Below are positions 1 through 9,512 of a stretch of DNA of 64,000 bases, piece by piece. The stretch is taken from contig JANQKR010000017.1 in assembly GCA_028281025.1 (NCBI GenBank), positions 124,001 through 188,000 on the forward strand, given 5' to 3'. The position numbers were made by a program, and so were the translations under genes. Source of the DNA: Croceivirga sp. GTDB taxonomy: Bacteria; Bacteroidota; Bacteroidia; Flavobacteriales; Flavobacteriaceae. How positions within the stretch are numbered: position 1 is the stretch's first letter; the number at the start of each line of letters is the position of its first letter. The notes under the pieces were generated by a model, which ran no database searches, had not been told where the DNA came from, and saw nothing but the letters and a program-made list of their open reading frames with translations.

Positions 1-175
1 CATTCGCCAGTTCATTGCTTTTATTTATGAGTAAGCAATTGGATGCTCCTGCACCTGATTCACATGTCGTTTTAAAACCGCTTATCCATATAACGGACGT
101 CGTACCATTCTTTTTGGAACAAGAAACTAGGATTAATAGGACAAACCCAACAAAGGACCTAAGTTTCATATTGAA

Positions 176-1321
176 TCATGATTTTAATTTACGTTTTCCG
201 ATAACGTAGCCTAGATAAAAAGGTAATCCAAGCACAACGATGAACAGTACTATAAAATAAACGATCAAGCTACGTATTGTCTTTCCTAAACCCTCAAAAG
301 CGTTTTCTATCCCGGTTTCCACCAGGGTGTCTGCTTTGGTTGTTAGGGCAGACCGTTCCCTTTTGATAATGGAATCCAAGGCAACCCGCTCACGTTGCAA
401 CATGCTGTTTACGGATTGCACATCTGAAGACAGGCTCTGCATTGCAGAACCTATTTCATAGTTGAGATTTCTAAACAGTGGACCAATGTTATTTCTAAAC
501 TCCTTGATGGCATTTTCTATAGTTTCCGGGGAGTTCTCTGCCACTTGAATCAGTCGATCGAATTGCCTGTCTATTTCAGCAATTTTGGCCTCAATATCCA
601 TGGAATCAATTCCCCTTTGACGCAAAATCATTTCAGTCTTCCAATTAAGCCTTTTACCAGAGGCTTCGGAGTAATATCCAAAACGGTTTGTAGCGTCCGC
701 AACCACCTCGGATAAGGTGCCTACCGTTTGTACCGCAATACTATCTGGAATTCGTTTAAACTCTAAATAAGATTCCCTAATGGATTTGTGTTTAAACTCT
801 TTTTGTAGTAATAAGGGTGTATTGTTGGCATATTCTTCCACAAAATCCTTGATTGTTCTGTATTCACTTTTAGGTAATACACTAGCAGCAATTCGTTGTA
901 TATCTTCAATGTTTTGATCAACAGCCTCCAAAGCAATGATTTTATATTCTCCAAAGGCACCATCCAATTGTGGACTTTCAAGCGAATTTTTCACTTCCAA
1001 AAAATAGGCCCACGTATCCATTAGCGCTATTTTGGGTTCTGTTTGGAAGCTGATCTTGCCCAATTCTTCCGATGTCTGAATTTTCCAATATAAAGTGTTG
1101 ATTGGAATCGTCTCATGATCATTGGCCAGTTTAGTGATACTATCTGCTGCCATTTCCACCCTATCCATGGCACCACGGGCAAAATTCTGGGTCAATAGCC
1201 TTGTATTCAATTCCCTAACACCTAAGGGCTTTTGCTCACTTTCTATTTTCACTAAAGAGCACGATGCCATTGATAGAAATACGATTAAGGATTGAAGGCA
1301 AATTGAAGCCCTCTTTCCCAT
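176..1321 (-). CDS. Hypothetical lipoprotein with C-terminal membrane anchor
   Basis: Not a family I recognise. The start at 1321 gives a compact lipoprotein signal (MGKRAS, hydrophobic stretch, lipobox ending SMASC). An upstream in-frame Met at 1351 would add ten residues before the signal and is less likely. The mature part is helical and charged, with coiled-coil-like stretches in the second half rich in Asp, Ser and Arg. A single hydrophobic segment near the C-terminus (LIVYFIVLFIVVLGLPFYLGY) is followed by basic residues (KRKLKS). Lipid anchor plus C-terminal helix suggests an envelope-spanning or inner-membrane protein. It stands alone, with the next gene on the same strand about 90 bp upstream. 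The function is unknown; confidence in the gene is high. Confidence 0.8.
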   Translation of the reverse strand: MGKRASICLQSLIVFLSMASCSLVKIESEQKPLGVRELNTRLLTQNFARGAMDRVEMAADSITKLANDHETIPINTLYWKIQTSEELGKISFQTEPKIALMDTWAYFLEVKNSLESPQLDGAFGEYKIIALEAVDQNIEDIQRIAASVLPKSEYRTIKDFVEEYANNTPLLLQKEFKHKSIRESYLEFKRIPDSIAVQTVGTLSEVVADATNRFGYYSEASGKRLNWKTEMILRQRGIDSMDIEAKIAEIDRQFDRLIQVAENSPETIENAIKEFRNNIGPLFRNLNYEIGSAMQSLSSDVQSVNSMLQRERVALDSIIKRERSALTTKADTLVETGIENAFEGLGKTIRSLIVYFIVLFIVVLGLPFYLGYVIGKRKLKS

Positions 1322-1414
1322 AACGATGCTTTTATTTATACTAAAAATCATATTTAAGGTATTCTAAGCCCTGGACTTTTTTAATGTTCGTATAAGATTG
1401 GTTTTCGAATGGGA

Positions 1415-2512
1415 TCAATATAAAAATTCAAAATTATTTATCCATAGTTCACTTCCGATGGCACCAGTAAAAAAATCGCCCAGGGCGCTTGAAGAAAACA
1501 CTACGGTAACATGGGTAGGTGTCTCGGTGGCATCACCCCAGGACTCCCCTTCACGAATATTGGCGTACGCAAATTCTGGTTCGGAAGGTGACAGTTCCCC
1601 ATATTTTAGTTCAATTTCAAGACTACTCCAGTCCATCACTTCCGTTCCACCTCTGAACCACCCTGTTCCTATTCGATATATGTCATCCCCATCCCTTTTT
1701 TCCAATAGCACATAAATATCACATTGGTCCCCACCAATAAGCGCATTACCGTCGGCATCCTCGTAAGACGGTCCAGGAAGATACCTAAAATCAACTTGAA
1801 ATGCCCTGGGTCGCCCGTTAAACGGTGTGCCAAAATCTATATTTGACCTGGGGTCCGTTGGACTGGGAAATCCTTCTGTGAACGTACCGGTGAAAAGGGT
1901 GGCTGCCGCCATTCGAACCAATAGGGGCGCTGCAACACTGGTCAGACGTGCTGCCAGATCCCCGCCACCGAGGTCCTCTGGATTGGTATTGGCATCCCCG
2001 GCTATGGCTACGGCCCTGTTAGCCGTGCCCCAGACCGTACTTTCCCCATTTTCGCCAGGTTGCTGATAATCGCCCACATTGTACCAAAGGTCAAAATTAC
2101 TGTTTGGAAGCTGTGGATTGGGCAAAGCTGGAACGGCATTCACGGACCAAACGGCTGTTGACCCGTCCTCGGCGGTTACGGTATATAGTACCGTATCCTG
2201 GAAATCCTGGGCTTCCCCACTTGAAGGGGAAATCGCTGCCAAATTGGATATTTGGATGGTTGAGGGAACCAGACCGATGAGATCGGCACCTTCACCCATA
2301 GGAATTACTATACTCCGCGCCTCTTGGTCTATAGTGGTTACACCCGCTTGACCAGGCAATTGGAAAACCTTGATTTCCTTAAAGGATGAAAGACCAAATC
2401 TATCTTCCTGTATGCATGATTCCAGCCCGATTACGCACAATACGGAAATAATAAGTAGTGTCCCATTTCTCTTTGCGCTTTGGGGGTTAAAATTCTTTTT
2501 CATCGAAATCAT
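1415..2512 (-). CDS. PCMD-domain surface lipoprotein
   Basis: A probable outer-surface lipoprotein. The N-terminus has a signal with lipobox GLESC. It is followed by an Ig-like segment of the kind repeated in Bacteroidota surface proteins (pattern YTVTAEDGS...W.V, residues about 45-130). The rest matches the PCMD domain (putative carbohydrate metabolism domain): it opens at PNSNFDLWYN and closes with a GSELWINNFEFLY-type strand. PCMD proteins usually sit with other outer-membrane proteins and are thought to bind glycans, but their role is unproven. The gene lies just upstream of the lipoprotein at 176-1321 and downstream of a small beta-barrel gene on the same strand, so it may be co-transcribed with the latter. 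The start could also be the Met three codons in. Confidence 0.8.
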   Translation of the reverse strand: MISMKKNFNPQSAKRNGTLLIISVLCVIGLESCIQEDRFGLSSFKEIKVFQLPGQAGVTTIDQEARSIVIPMGEGADLIGLVPSTIQISNLAAISPSSGEAQDFQDTVLYTVTAEDGSTAVWSVNAVPALPNPQLPNSNFDLWYNVGDYQQPGENGESTVWGTANRAVAIAGDANTNPEDLGGGDLAARLTSVAAPLLVRMAAATLFTGTFTEGFPSPTDPRSNIDFGTPFNGRPRAFQVDFRYLPGPSYEDADGNALIGGDQCDIYVLLEKRDGDDIYRIGTGWFRGGTEVMDWSSLEIELKYGELSPSEPEFAYANIREGESWGDATETPTHVTVVFSSSALGDFFTGAIGSELWINNFEFLY

Positions 2513-2539
2513 GATAGTGGACTTTAAAAATTGACGGGT

Positions 2540-3259
2540 TCAGAAATAATAGGCCAAACCCAGATTAAGCTGAAGAAGGTTGATTCTCAAATCTATGGCT
2601 GATTCCACAACCCTTTGACGGTTCTCTTCGTCATCATTTACCACCTCTTCTTCTATGCGCGTGGAAAAACCTGCAATATCAACCGTGGTTTCAAATGCCC
2701 AATGTCGATCGAAGAACAAAACAAGTCCGGGGCTTACCCCAATTTCAATGTCAATGAATTCCCCTTCAATTTTGTTTATTTCATTTTCAAGGAATTCCCT
2801 TTGTAAGGACTCACCTATGGTCACTCCCAACTCTGTTTGGATCAATATTTGCAATTGTCCCTTTCCTATTGGAATGTAATTACGCATATTAGGTGCAATT
2901 GATAAACCTTGTTCCACGCTCTTGGAAGTGACATTTGCCCCGTTCTCATCCAGAAAGGTTATTTCTTCCTGCTCCCTACCATAGGCTGCGGACAGACCTA
3001 AGGTCATATTGTCTTTAATCGCATATCCGGCGTTCCCTATTATCCTATAGTTATATCTGTCCTGGTCCTGAACCTGTCTAAAGAGTTGGTCTTCGTTTTC
3101 TGCATTGCGTGAATTTAATGAGAACGTCAGCGAACTGTAATATCTGCCTTTGGTTATCCTAAATGTAGGGTCATCAGCCATGAATGCGTCTTGGGAATAT
3201 CCCAATGAAGCATACAGGAACGCTACCAAGGTTGCGGACAGTATTTTATATCTTTTCAT
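2540..3259 (-). CDS. Outer-membrane beta-barrel protein
   Basis: A 239-residue secreted protein with a signal peptide ending near GYSQ. It has alternating amphipathic strands (YYSSLTFSLNSR, YNYRIIGNAGYAI, MTLGLSAAYGRE) and a C-terminal strand ending in aromatic YYF, the usual barrel insertion signal. Size and pattern fit a small 8-10 stranded OmpW/OmpX-like barrel. No enzymatic motif is visible. The neighbours are the serine hydrolase upstream (13-bp gap, same strand) and the PCMD lipoprotein downstream, so the three may form one transcript. A specific function cannot be given. Confidence 0.75.
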   Translation of the reverse strand: MKRYKILSATLVAFLYASLGYSQDAFMADDPTFRITKGRYYSSLTFSLNSRNAENEDQLFRQVQDQDRYNYRIIGNAGYAIKDNMTLGLSAAYGREQEEITFLDENGANVTSKSVEQGLSIAPNMRNYIPIGKGQLQILIQTELGVTIGESLQREFLENEINKIEGEFIDIEIGVSPGLVLFFDRHWAFETTVDIAGFSTRIEEEVVNDDEENRQRVVESAIDLRINLLQLNLGLAYYF

Positions 3260-3271
3260 CAGCTCAGGAGA

Positions 3272-4576
3272 TTATTTGGACATTAGATATTTTGCTACGG
3301 CATGATAGGCCGGCAACGAAGTTGGGTCGATCTTGGCGTTTTTTGCCTCCGGATATGAGGCAAACCTCACCAGTACCATTTCGGCCATGGGATCAATATA
3401 AATGGTTTGTCCATGCACGCCCCTTGCGGCGAAGGCACCGTGCTCGTTATGGGTGATCCACCACATGTTCCTGTAGCTCCAATTCTTTAACGATTTGCCA
3501 TAAACGGACTGGTTGAACGCCTCCTTATTTCCTCCATTCCTAATGTCCTCTACAAGACTTGAAGGGAGTATTTGGTTTTTATTGAATTTCCCGTTCTTGC
3601 GGATCATTTCGCCAAACAGCGCCATATCCCTCATATTTGCACTGAACCCACCACCTGCAAAGGCAATTCCTGCACCATCGACCTGGAAGTAACCATCCAC
3701 ATGGGTGCCGAGGGGTCTCCAAATACGTTCGGACAATAGTTCTGAAAGGGGCTTTCCGGTTACCCGGGAAATGATCCAACCCATTACATCCGTATTGATC
3801 GTTTTGTAGCCAAAGACCTCCCCGTGCCCACCTTCTTTTTGAACCGTTACCAAATAGTCGTAGTAATTGTTGGGGCCACTATAGGAGGGCGGCTTTGGAA
3901 ATGGATTACCTGCAGCTGAAAATGCCCAGATTTCGGCAGTGGGATCGGAATAGTCCTCACTGTATTTTAAACCTGTGGTCATATCCAGGATTTGTCTTAT
4001 TGTCGCATTCCCAAATGCGGAATCACATAATTCAGGAACATAATCCGATCCGGTTTTGTTTTCATCCAACAAGCCTTCTTCGACAAGCAAGGCACCCAAA
4101 GTTCCAGTGAAGGTTTTGCTTACGGACATTGCAGCATGGACACCATTTGATTTTAAAGCACCAAAATATTTTTCATAAACAATCTTACCCTTATGTAAAA
4201 TCAGGATGCCATCAGTATAATTCCTTAAGAGGGATTCCTTCCAAGTCATTGGCTCGGTACTATTCCAGGGGAGGAAGGTTACTGCATCAATATTTGGGTC
4301 GGGCTTTACTTTAAGTTCGTACCGATTGGTGGACGCGGCTTCGACCTCAGTGGTTGGCATGAATTGTCGCATGTGACAAACACTATAACGAAGGGCCGGA
4401 AACTGAAAGAAACTTCCATCAATTGCCGATATTACTTTTTCCTTTGGTGGCGGAAACCCTTTCATCCAACCTAATTTGGAAGGATTGGATTGCTCCGCTG
4501 TCAATGTTTCCTGGGTATTGCCCCTAACACAAATGAACATTAAGAGCACCAATCCAATGCTAATTTTCCTATTCAT
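3272..4576 (-). CDS. Class C beta-lactamase-fold serine hydrolase
   Basis: An exported serine hydrolase of the penicillin-binding-protein/class C beta-lactamase fold, closest in motif style to 6-aminohexanoate-dimer hydrolase-like proteins. The start at 4576 (MNRKIS) gives a clean signal peptide cleaved near VRGNTQ; a longer reading frame to 4684 would overlap the dehydrogenase gene and bury the signal. The catalytic SxxK is SVSK in MSVSKTFTG. The Tyr motif is in GYKTINTD. The third motif is HGQ in GVHGQTIYIDP. Family members cleave amides or esters; the substrate here is unknown. Length (about 434 residues) is normal. It is followed on the same strand by the small barrel gene. Confidence 0.85.
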   Translation of the reverse strand: MNRKISIGLVLLMFICVRGNTQETLTAEQSNPSKLGWMKGFPPPKEKVISAIDGSFFQFPALRYSVCHMRQFMPTTEVEAASTNRYELKVKPDPNIDAVTFLPWNSTEPMTWKESLLRNYTDGILILHKGKIVYEKYFGALKSNGVHAAMSVSKTFTGTLGALLVEEGLLDENKTGSDYVPELCDSAFGNATIRQILDMTTGLKYSEDYSDPTAEIWAFSAAGNPFPKPPSYSGPNNYYDYLVTVQKEGGHGEVFGYKTINTDVMGWIISRVTGKPLSELLSERIWRPLGTHVDGYFQVDGAGIAFAGGGFSANMRDMALFGEMIRKNGKFNKNQILPSSLVEDIRNGGNKEAFNQSVYGKSLKNWSYRNMWWITHNEHGAFAARGVHGQTIYIDPMAEMVLVRFASYPEAKNAKIDPTSLPAYHAVAKYLMSK

Positions 4577-4626
4577 CCCTTCAATTTTTTTGAATTCAAA
4601 TACGACGATATGTTCGCCAATTATTG

Positions 4627-5403
4627 TTAGTCCAAAGTTTGAATACCGCCACCATTTACAAATAGTACCTGTCCGCTTACCCATTCCGAGATCGGAGCGG
4701 CAAAATAGAGCACTGCACCTGCAATATCCTCCACTTCGCCCAATCTTTTAATAGGCGTACCCGATAACATTTTGGCTTCGATTTCCGGGGTCAATACTTT
4801 GGACAGGGCGGCTGTTTTGGTAGCTCCCGGTCCAACGGCATTTACCCGGATACCATGGGGACCGTAGTCGAAAGCCAGATTCGCGGTCATATGATTCAAG
4901 GCCGCCTTGGCACTGGCATAGGCACTGATATTGGGACTTTTGTTGATGGAACCCATGGAGGTAATGTTTACCATGGAGCCGTATCCCTTTTTCTCCATTT
5001 CCGGAGCACATAATTGTGATAGCCGCCAGGCACTGAATACATTGAGTTGGAAAACCCAGGCAAACTCCTTAACTGATATCGCATAAGGGCTTTCCCTGCC
5101 AGCACCACCTCCTCCGGCATTGTTGATCAAAATCTCAATGCCACCAAAAACATCAACGGACGATTTGACCAAATTGACCAAATCATCATCGTTCAATACA
5201 TTACAACTTATGGCAATGGCATTTCCACCGTCCCTCTTTATTTCTTGGGCAACGGCTTCTGCGGCTTCCTTCCTCAAATCGGAAACAACCACATTAGCAC
5301 CATGGGCGGCCAGAATCTTACAGCAGGCTTTCCCAATTCCATTTCCTCCGCCTGTAACTATTGTGGTTTTATTGCTGCAATCAAAAAGATTGGAGTGGTT
5401 CAT
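4627..5403 (-). CDS. SDR-family NAD(P)-dependent oxidoreductase
   Basis: A classical short-chain dehydrogenase/reductase of 258 residues. Motifs in order are TGGGNGIG (cofactor-binding loop, near residue 18), NNAGG (near 94), the catalytic Tyr and Lys in YASAK (near 160), and a VNAVGPGATKT segment typical of family members acting on sterol-like or 3-oxoacyl substrates. An acidic residue is not obvious after the second strand (VVVSDLRKEA has D then R), leaving NAD and NADP both possible. It is cytoplasmic. It lies 50 bp upstream of the serine hydrolase on the same strand. The substrate cannot be told from sequence. Confidence 0.9.
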   Translation of the reverse strand: MNHSNLFDCSNKTTIVTGGGNGIGKACCKILAAHGANVVVSDLRKEAAEAVAQEIKRDGGNAIAISCNVLNDDDLVNLVKSSVDVFGGIEILINNAGGGGAGRESPYAISVKEFAWVFQLNVFSAWRLSQLCAPEMEKKGYGSMVNITSMGSINKSPNISAYASAKAALNHMTANLAFDYGPHGIRVNAVGPGATKTAALSKVLTPEIEAKMLSGTPIKRLGEVEDIAGAVLYFAAPISEWVSGQVLFVNGGGIQTLD

Positions 5404-5598
5404 CAGACAGTCATTTTTGACTAAAAGATAAGAAAAATCATACAGAATACCATTATATATGAACTGGCCCTAGACCTTTCCCCAAATTGAAAAAAGCAAC
5501 CTACACATTGGGATAAAAACAAGATTCGGGGAACCAGGTAAATGCCATTTTCCACAAGAAAATAAGCAATATTGATGCCGTGCGGGACCATACTGGGG

Positions 5599-6627
5599 TC
5601 ATTTCCCTTTTAGCAAATTATAATGTAAACCAAAAGCCAGATTATTAAAGCCTTGAAAAGTGTAATCCAAGTTGATCTTAAATCGATTTAACCGGACACT
5701 TGTGCCCAAACTTCCCCTTAAGCCGGAAATACTTGCCTGTACATCAAATGGATTTTCAAACTGAATGGTCTCTTCCTGTGTACTGATAATGTACGTACCT
5801 TCCAAAACATAATTGGATCTGCCCGTAACATAGCCCAATCCACCATAAATGTTCCAAATGGGAAACTTTGTTGAGGTCAGGATCTCGAAAAGCCAAGAAT
5901 TCAATGAGGCGTCAATGGACTGTGACTCACCGGTCACAAAACCATCCGTTTCAAAATCATAATCTGCATCCAATCTGCTAAAAGCTGCAAATACCGAAAT
6001 GGCCAATGGTAGTTCCCCAAGACTTTTAAAGCTCTGGGTCAATTCATTTTTTAATCCAAATCCAATAACCCCTATGGAGGCATCCTCAATGGAAAGCTTT
6101 GGAAAGAAGCGCAGGCTAAATTCTGAATTCATGGGCAATCCTAAACTTGCCTGTATAAAGGCATTGGGCAGTAAATTGGTGGAAACGAGGCCTATACCCG
6201 TGGGTGCATCAAAAATGAACTCTTCGCCATTTCGGGTTGCCACAAAAGTCACTTCAGATTCCTTACTACCCAGTATGGTTGGAATCCTAACCAAGCTGCC
6301 CCCACCTAAAACTTCCAAATTATCAATAGCGCTGATATCGATTTCACGGGATAATTTCTCATTGGGCACAAAGGAGCCATTCGCCACCAAACCAATATCC
6401 ATTTCCCATTTTTGTTTTATCCGTGCGGTATTGTTCCAAGCCCCTGTAAGTCCATACAATAAACCTTCGCTCAATGGCTCCAAGTAAATTGAGGCCAGAT
6501 CTTCCGCTGCTTCCACACCCAAAACCAAATAACTCTTAATATCAAAGTCGTCCTGGGCACTAAGTTTCAGTGATAGGAGCAAAAAAAGGAGGAAGGCTAT
6601 TTTCTTTAAAGCGTACAATGCGCACAA
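5599..6627 (-). CDS. DUF6588-family outer-membrane protein
   Basis: A secreted 342-residue protein with a signal peptide ending near LKLSAQ. Its opening (YLEPLSEGLLYGLTGAWNNTA) is the hallmark I associate with the flavobacterial DUF6588 family. The remainder is a run of amphipathic beta-strands typical of an outer-membrane barrel (FIQASLGLPMNSEFSLRFFP, IYGGLGYVTGRSNYVL, LNRFKINLDYTFQGF), ending in a strand near the C-terminus. The family function is unknown. It is a single gene with no close partner: about 195 bp separate it from the dehydrogenase gene downstream. Confidence 0.8.
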   Translation of the reverse strand: MCALYALKKIAFLLFLLLSLKLSAQDDFDIKSYLVLGVEAAEDLASIYLEPLSEGLLYGLTGAWNNTARIKQKWEMDIGLVANGSFVPNEKLSREIDISAIDNLEVLGGGSLVRIPTILGSKESEVTFVATRNGEEFIFDAPTGIGLVSTNLLPNAFIQASLGLPMNSEFSLRFFPKLSIEDASIGVIGFGLKNELTQSFKSLGELPLAISVFAAFSRLDADYDFETDGFVTGESQSIDASLNSWLFEILTSTKFPIWNIYGGLGYVTGRSNYVLEGTYIISTQEETIQFENPFDVQASISGLRGSLGTSVRLNRFKINLDYTFQGFNNLAFGLHYNLLKGK

Positions 6628-7001
6628 ATGATATTAAACTATGGTTTGAATTACATCATTTTTGGATTGGGATAATTGTCCGACCGGTCTTCAACCGTTC
6701 TATCCAGGCAGACAAAATCTTTTTCCGAAGTCAACATGAACCATCTTTCATTGCCAATTTTTGGATACGATCGATTGGATGGCGAATGCGGTCATTTGAC
6801 TTTCCTCTGGAAGGTAAGAAATTTCATGAAGGTATGTATAAGCCTATGAGGTGTTGGACCTGGGCAATGGTGTGGTCGCCCAAATCAAAGGGTGCTTCGT
6901 ACGGAAGCGGATTCAACTATACCAATTGATTCTAGTAGTTGGGGAATGGTCTTAGGTAGTGTTGAATTCTTGGAATAGCAAGAATCGGTTTGGGTGCCGT
7001 A
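6628..7001. other. Intergenic gap, no supported gene
   Basis: This stretch between the DUF6588 gene and the acetyltransferase gene holds no convincing gene. A short plus-strand frame overlaps the DUF6588 start region and shows no domain, signal or plausible composition. I see no tRNA, strong hairpin or repeat here. Confidence 0.4.
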
Positions 7002-7451
7002 TTAATACGTTGAATTCCCTCGGATTAAAATTTTAAACATTTCGGAATTTTTGGTTTTACGTTCGGTAAACCCATATTTTTTGTACAGTTCCCTTGTTTC
7101 CCTTGTGGCCAATACCCCGATATAAGCATGCCGTGATGCTCCCGTTTCGAAAAAGTTTTCGATATGGTCCATGATCAGCCTGCCCACACTTTTGCTATTG
7201 TAGTTTGGATGGACTATCAGATCTTGAATATTAAAATAGATGGCCCCATCACCAACAATCCTTCCCATTCCTATCACATTGGGGCCATCCAAAACCACAA
7301 CACAATAAACTTCTTTTCCAAAAGCGGCTTTTTCAAATTGGTTCCCAACAGTATACCAATCGGATTGATTCCTTAAAGAACGATACTCCTCCTGGCTTGG
7401 GGAGCGCTTTTCCACATGTAATTTTACACCTTCTTCAATTGTCATTTCCAT
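7002..7451 (-). CDS. GNAT-family N-acetyltransferase
   Basis: A small cytoplasmic acyltransferase (149 residues, typical GNAT size). The central strand VVVLDGPNVIGMGRIVGDGAIYFNI and the acetyl-CoA loop region VHPNYNSKSVGRLIMDHI (pattern Q/RxxGxG/A degenerate, here KSVGR) fit the GNAT fold. The C-terminal strand-helix ATRETRELYKKYGFTER is the usual motif D region. The acceptor substrate is unknown. It is a single-gene unit with about 155 bp to the next gene. Confidence 0.8.
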   Translation of the reverse strand: MEMTIEEGVKLHVEKRSPSQEEYRSLRNQSDWYTVGNQFEKAAFGKEVYCVVVLDGPNVIGMGRIVGDGAIYFNIQDLIVHPNYNSKSVGRLIMDHIENFFETGASRHAYIGVLATRETRELYKKYGFTERKTKNSEMFKILIRGNSTY

Positions 7452-7606
7452 AACCCATATTTTTTTTGCAGTTTTAATTCATTCCTATCCTTTTTAATGA
7501 CCAGGGGAGACCTTTAAATTGGACCCCTGGCCATTGCTCAACCCAACACAAATCCATCTCTTTGGCACAGCATTGATCAGTGCATTTTGGGTTTGTTTTC
7601 ACTTTT

Positions 7607-8782
7607 TTAAAAGCTATATCTGAATCTTAGGAATATGCTGTTTCCCAGATTTCTAAATTCATCCTCCTGTTTCCCATAGAAAATTTGACCTGTAACATCA
7701 AAGTCCCAGTTTTGGGAAATGTTGTAGGTGAATTGCGGCGTTAGGAAAACGGAGTTCAGATCCACGGCATAGATGGAGGCCATCGATCCTGTAATTGCAG
7801 GCGTAAAGGTCTTGGAAAACTGACCAAATAAGGACCATTTGTTTGGCATTAGGTTTTTGGCATCTATCGTAGCATTGTTCATCAGGGAACCCCCGAAAAA
7901 ATCAACATCGCCCGCCCCATTGCTGTTATAAAGTGTTGAGATATTGATGGACATGTCATTGGCGAAGTAATAATCAAATGAAATGGATCCAACAAGGGCG
8001 TTGTCCCCCTCAGAACGGTCATTCGGCATAAAATAACTTAGCTCCCCTTTAAAACCTACGTCCTTAATAACTCCTTCCCATCCTATTCCCAGCGTAAGGT
8101 CGTTCAAAAACTTGGCCACTATGAGTTGAAAATCGTACTGGTGTTTATTGAAGTTGTACTTAAGGGCCACCGTGTTTTCCCTCCATACCTTTGCATAACT
8201 GATGGCAAATTCAATACTGGAATCCCCAGAGGTAAAATACTTAGCCCTTAACGCATCTGCTCCCGGACGTTCTTCATAATCAAAATCCAAAAAATTATAG
8301 GCATTGAAAAGATCGTTGGGGTTCCAAACCAAATTCTTTCCCCAATTTATGCGTTGACGACCTATGACCAACTGCCATTTTTCTTTATGATAATCCACGT
8401 ATAAGCGATCTATTGTCGAAAGCATCAGTATTGCCGGTTCATGAATCAACAGGGCATCCAGGTTGATATCCTGGTTGGGATTCTCCACGGATTGGACAAA
8501 GTTTGGAAAGGACCTGACCGAAGTACCCCAAAACACCCTGTTGCGCAGTTCTAGACCCAAGGTGAGATCATCATTGGCATACAACCTCATATTCGTTCGG
8601 TTATGGATGAGGTTATCGTTGGCAATACTATCCAACGAAATGAAACTGGAGGTGTTCAAAAATTTCACATAACCGGATACATTCAGGTGGTCCGAAACCC
8701 AGTTTTGTGTGTCCTGTGCGGCCAAGTTGATGACCAATGCAAAACCCAGAATATGGGATACTATGTGCTTTTTTGGTCTCAA
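7607..8782 (-). CDS. Outer-membrane beta-barrel protein of ABC export operon
   Basis: A porin-like outer-membrane protein of 391 residues with a signal peptide ending near INLAAQ. It shows many barrel strands and an internal motif (IGRQRINWGKNLVWNPNDLFNAYNF) common in long-barrel proteins related to DUF1302 and alginate-export-type families. It ends in FLRFRYSF, a good barrel C-terminus. Its start overlaps the stop of the ABC ATPase gene by four bases (ATGA), so it is the last gene of the operon running from TetR at 13306 down to here. By context it is the outer-membrane partner of the FtsX-type ABC transporter. Confidence 0.75.
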   Translation of the reverse strand: MRPKKHIVSHILGFALVINLAAQDTQNWVSDHLNVSGYVKFLNTSSFISLDSIANDNLIHNRTNMRLYANDDLTLGLELRNRVFWGTSVRSFPNFVQSVENPNQDINLDALLIHEPAILMLSTIDRLYVDYHKEKWQLVIGRQRINWGKNLVWNPNDLFNAYNFLDFDYEERPGADALRAKYFTSGDSSIEFAISYAKVWRENTVALKYNFNKHQYDFQLIVAKFLNDLTLGIGWEGVIKDVGFKGELSYFMPNDRSEGDNALVGSISFDYYFANDMSINISTLYNSNGAGDVDFFGGSLMNNATIDAKNLMPNKWSLFGQFSKTFTPAITGSMASIYAVDLNSVFLTPQFTYNISQNWDFDVTGQIFYGKQEDEFRNLGNSIFLRFRYSF

Positions 8783-9471
8783 TTTGATTGTAAAACGTCT
8801 GCTATGATTTTACCGTCTTCCAGGGTAACCACTCTACGGGCCCGATCAATGACCCTTTGATCATGTGTGGAAAAAATGAAGGTGATCCCCTCTTTTTCAT
8901 TGAGTTGTTCCATAATGTCCAAAAGGTCTGATGTGGATTTCGAATCCAAATTGGCGGTTGGTTCATCTGCCAGAACGAATTTGGGTCGGGATGCCAATGC
9001 CCGGGCCACGGCTATTCGCTGTTGCTGGCCCCCGCTCATTTCAGCGGGGCGTTTTAAGGCCTGATTTTCCAAGCCCACCGATTTAAGTAACTCAGCGACG
9101 CGTTTGTCGATCGCTTCTTGTGGTTCATGTTGCAAAAGCATAATAAAACCGATGTTCTCTTTTGCATTGAGCACAGGAATTAAATTGTAGGCCTGAAACA
9201 CAAAACCTATATGTTGTAATCTGAAGTTGATCCGTTCATTTTCTTTCAACCCAATGATGTCAACTTCATTTACGAGTACATTTCCTGAATGGGGCTGGTC
9301 CAAACCACCGATAATATTGAGCAACGTACTTTTTCCGGAACCGGAAGGGCCGACAATAGCAGTAAATTCCCCTTTGGCAATGGTCAGGGACAAACCGTTC
9401 AATGCCCGTACTTCATTTCCCTTACCTTCATTGTAGACCTTTGTCAGATTTTCTGTTTTTACAACGTTCAT
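8779..9471 (-). CDS. LolD/MacB-type ABC transporter ATPase
   Basis: The nucleotide-binding subunit of a mechanotransmission-type ABC transporter (230 residues, typical). Walker A is GPSGSGKST, the signature is [15 protein letters not shown], Walker B is [12 protein letters not shown], and the H-loop lies in FIFSTHD. Motif style is that of LolD, MacB and FtsE. It sits directly downstream of two FtsX-like permease genes, and it overlaps the barrel gene by four bases, which implies translational coupling. It should energise movement of lipoproteins or another hydrophobic envelope substrate between the inner membrane and periplasm. Confidence 0.93.
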   Translation of the reverse strand: MNVVKTENLTKVYNEGKGNEVRALNGLSLTIAKGEFTAIVGPSGSGKSTLLNIIGGLDQPHSGNVLVNEVDIIGLKENERINFRLQHIGFVFQAYNLIPVLNAKENIGFIMLLQHEPQEAIDKRVAELLKSVGLENQALKRPAEMSGGQQQRIAVARALASRPKFVLADEPTANLDSKSTSDLLDIMEQLNEKEGITFIFSTHDQRVIDRARRVVTLEDGKIIADVLQSN

Positions 9472-9512
9472 TTTGTTCGTCTTTAAATGATAATTCAGAT
9501 ATACCCCTTTTT

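Noticed and set aside
15..209. Plus-strand 64-codon frame at the left edge
   Set aside because: No recognisable feature; it overlaps the end of the lipoprotein gene on the other strand.
6570..6929. Plus-strand 119-codon frame
   Set aside because: It overlaps the DUF6588 gene start, has no domain and an unnatural composition.
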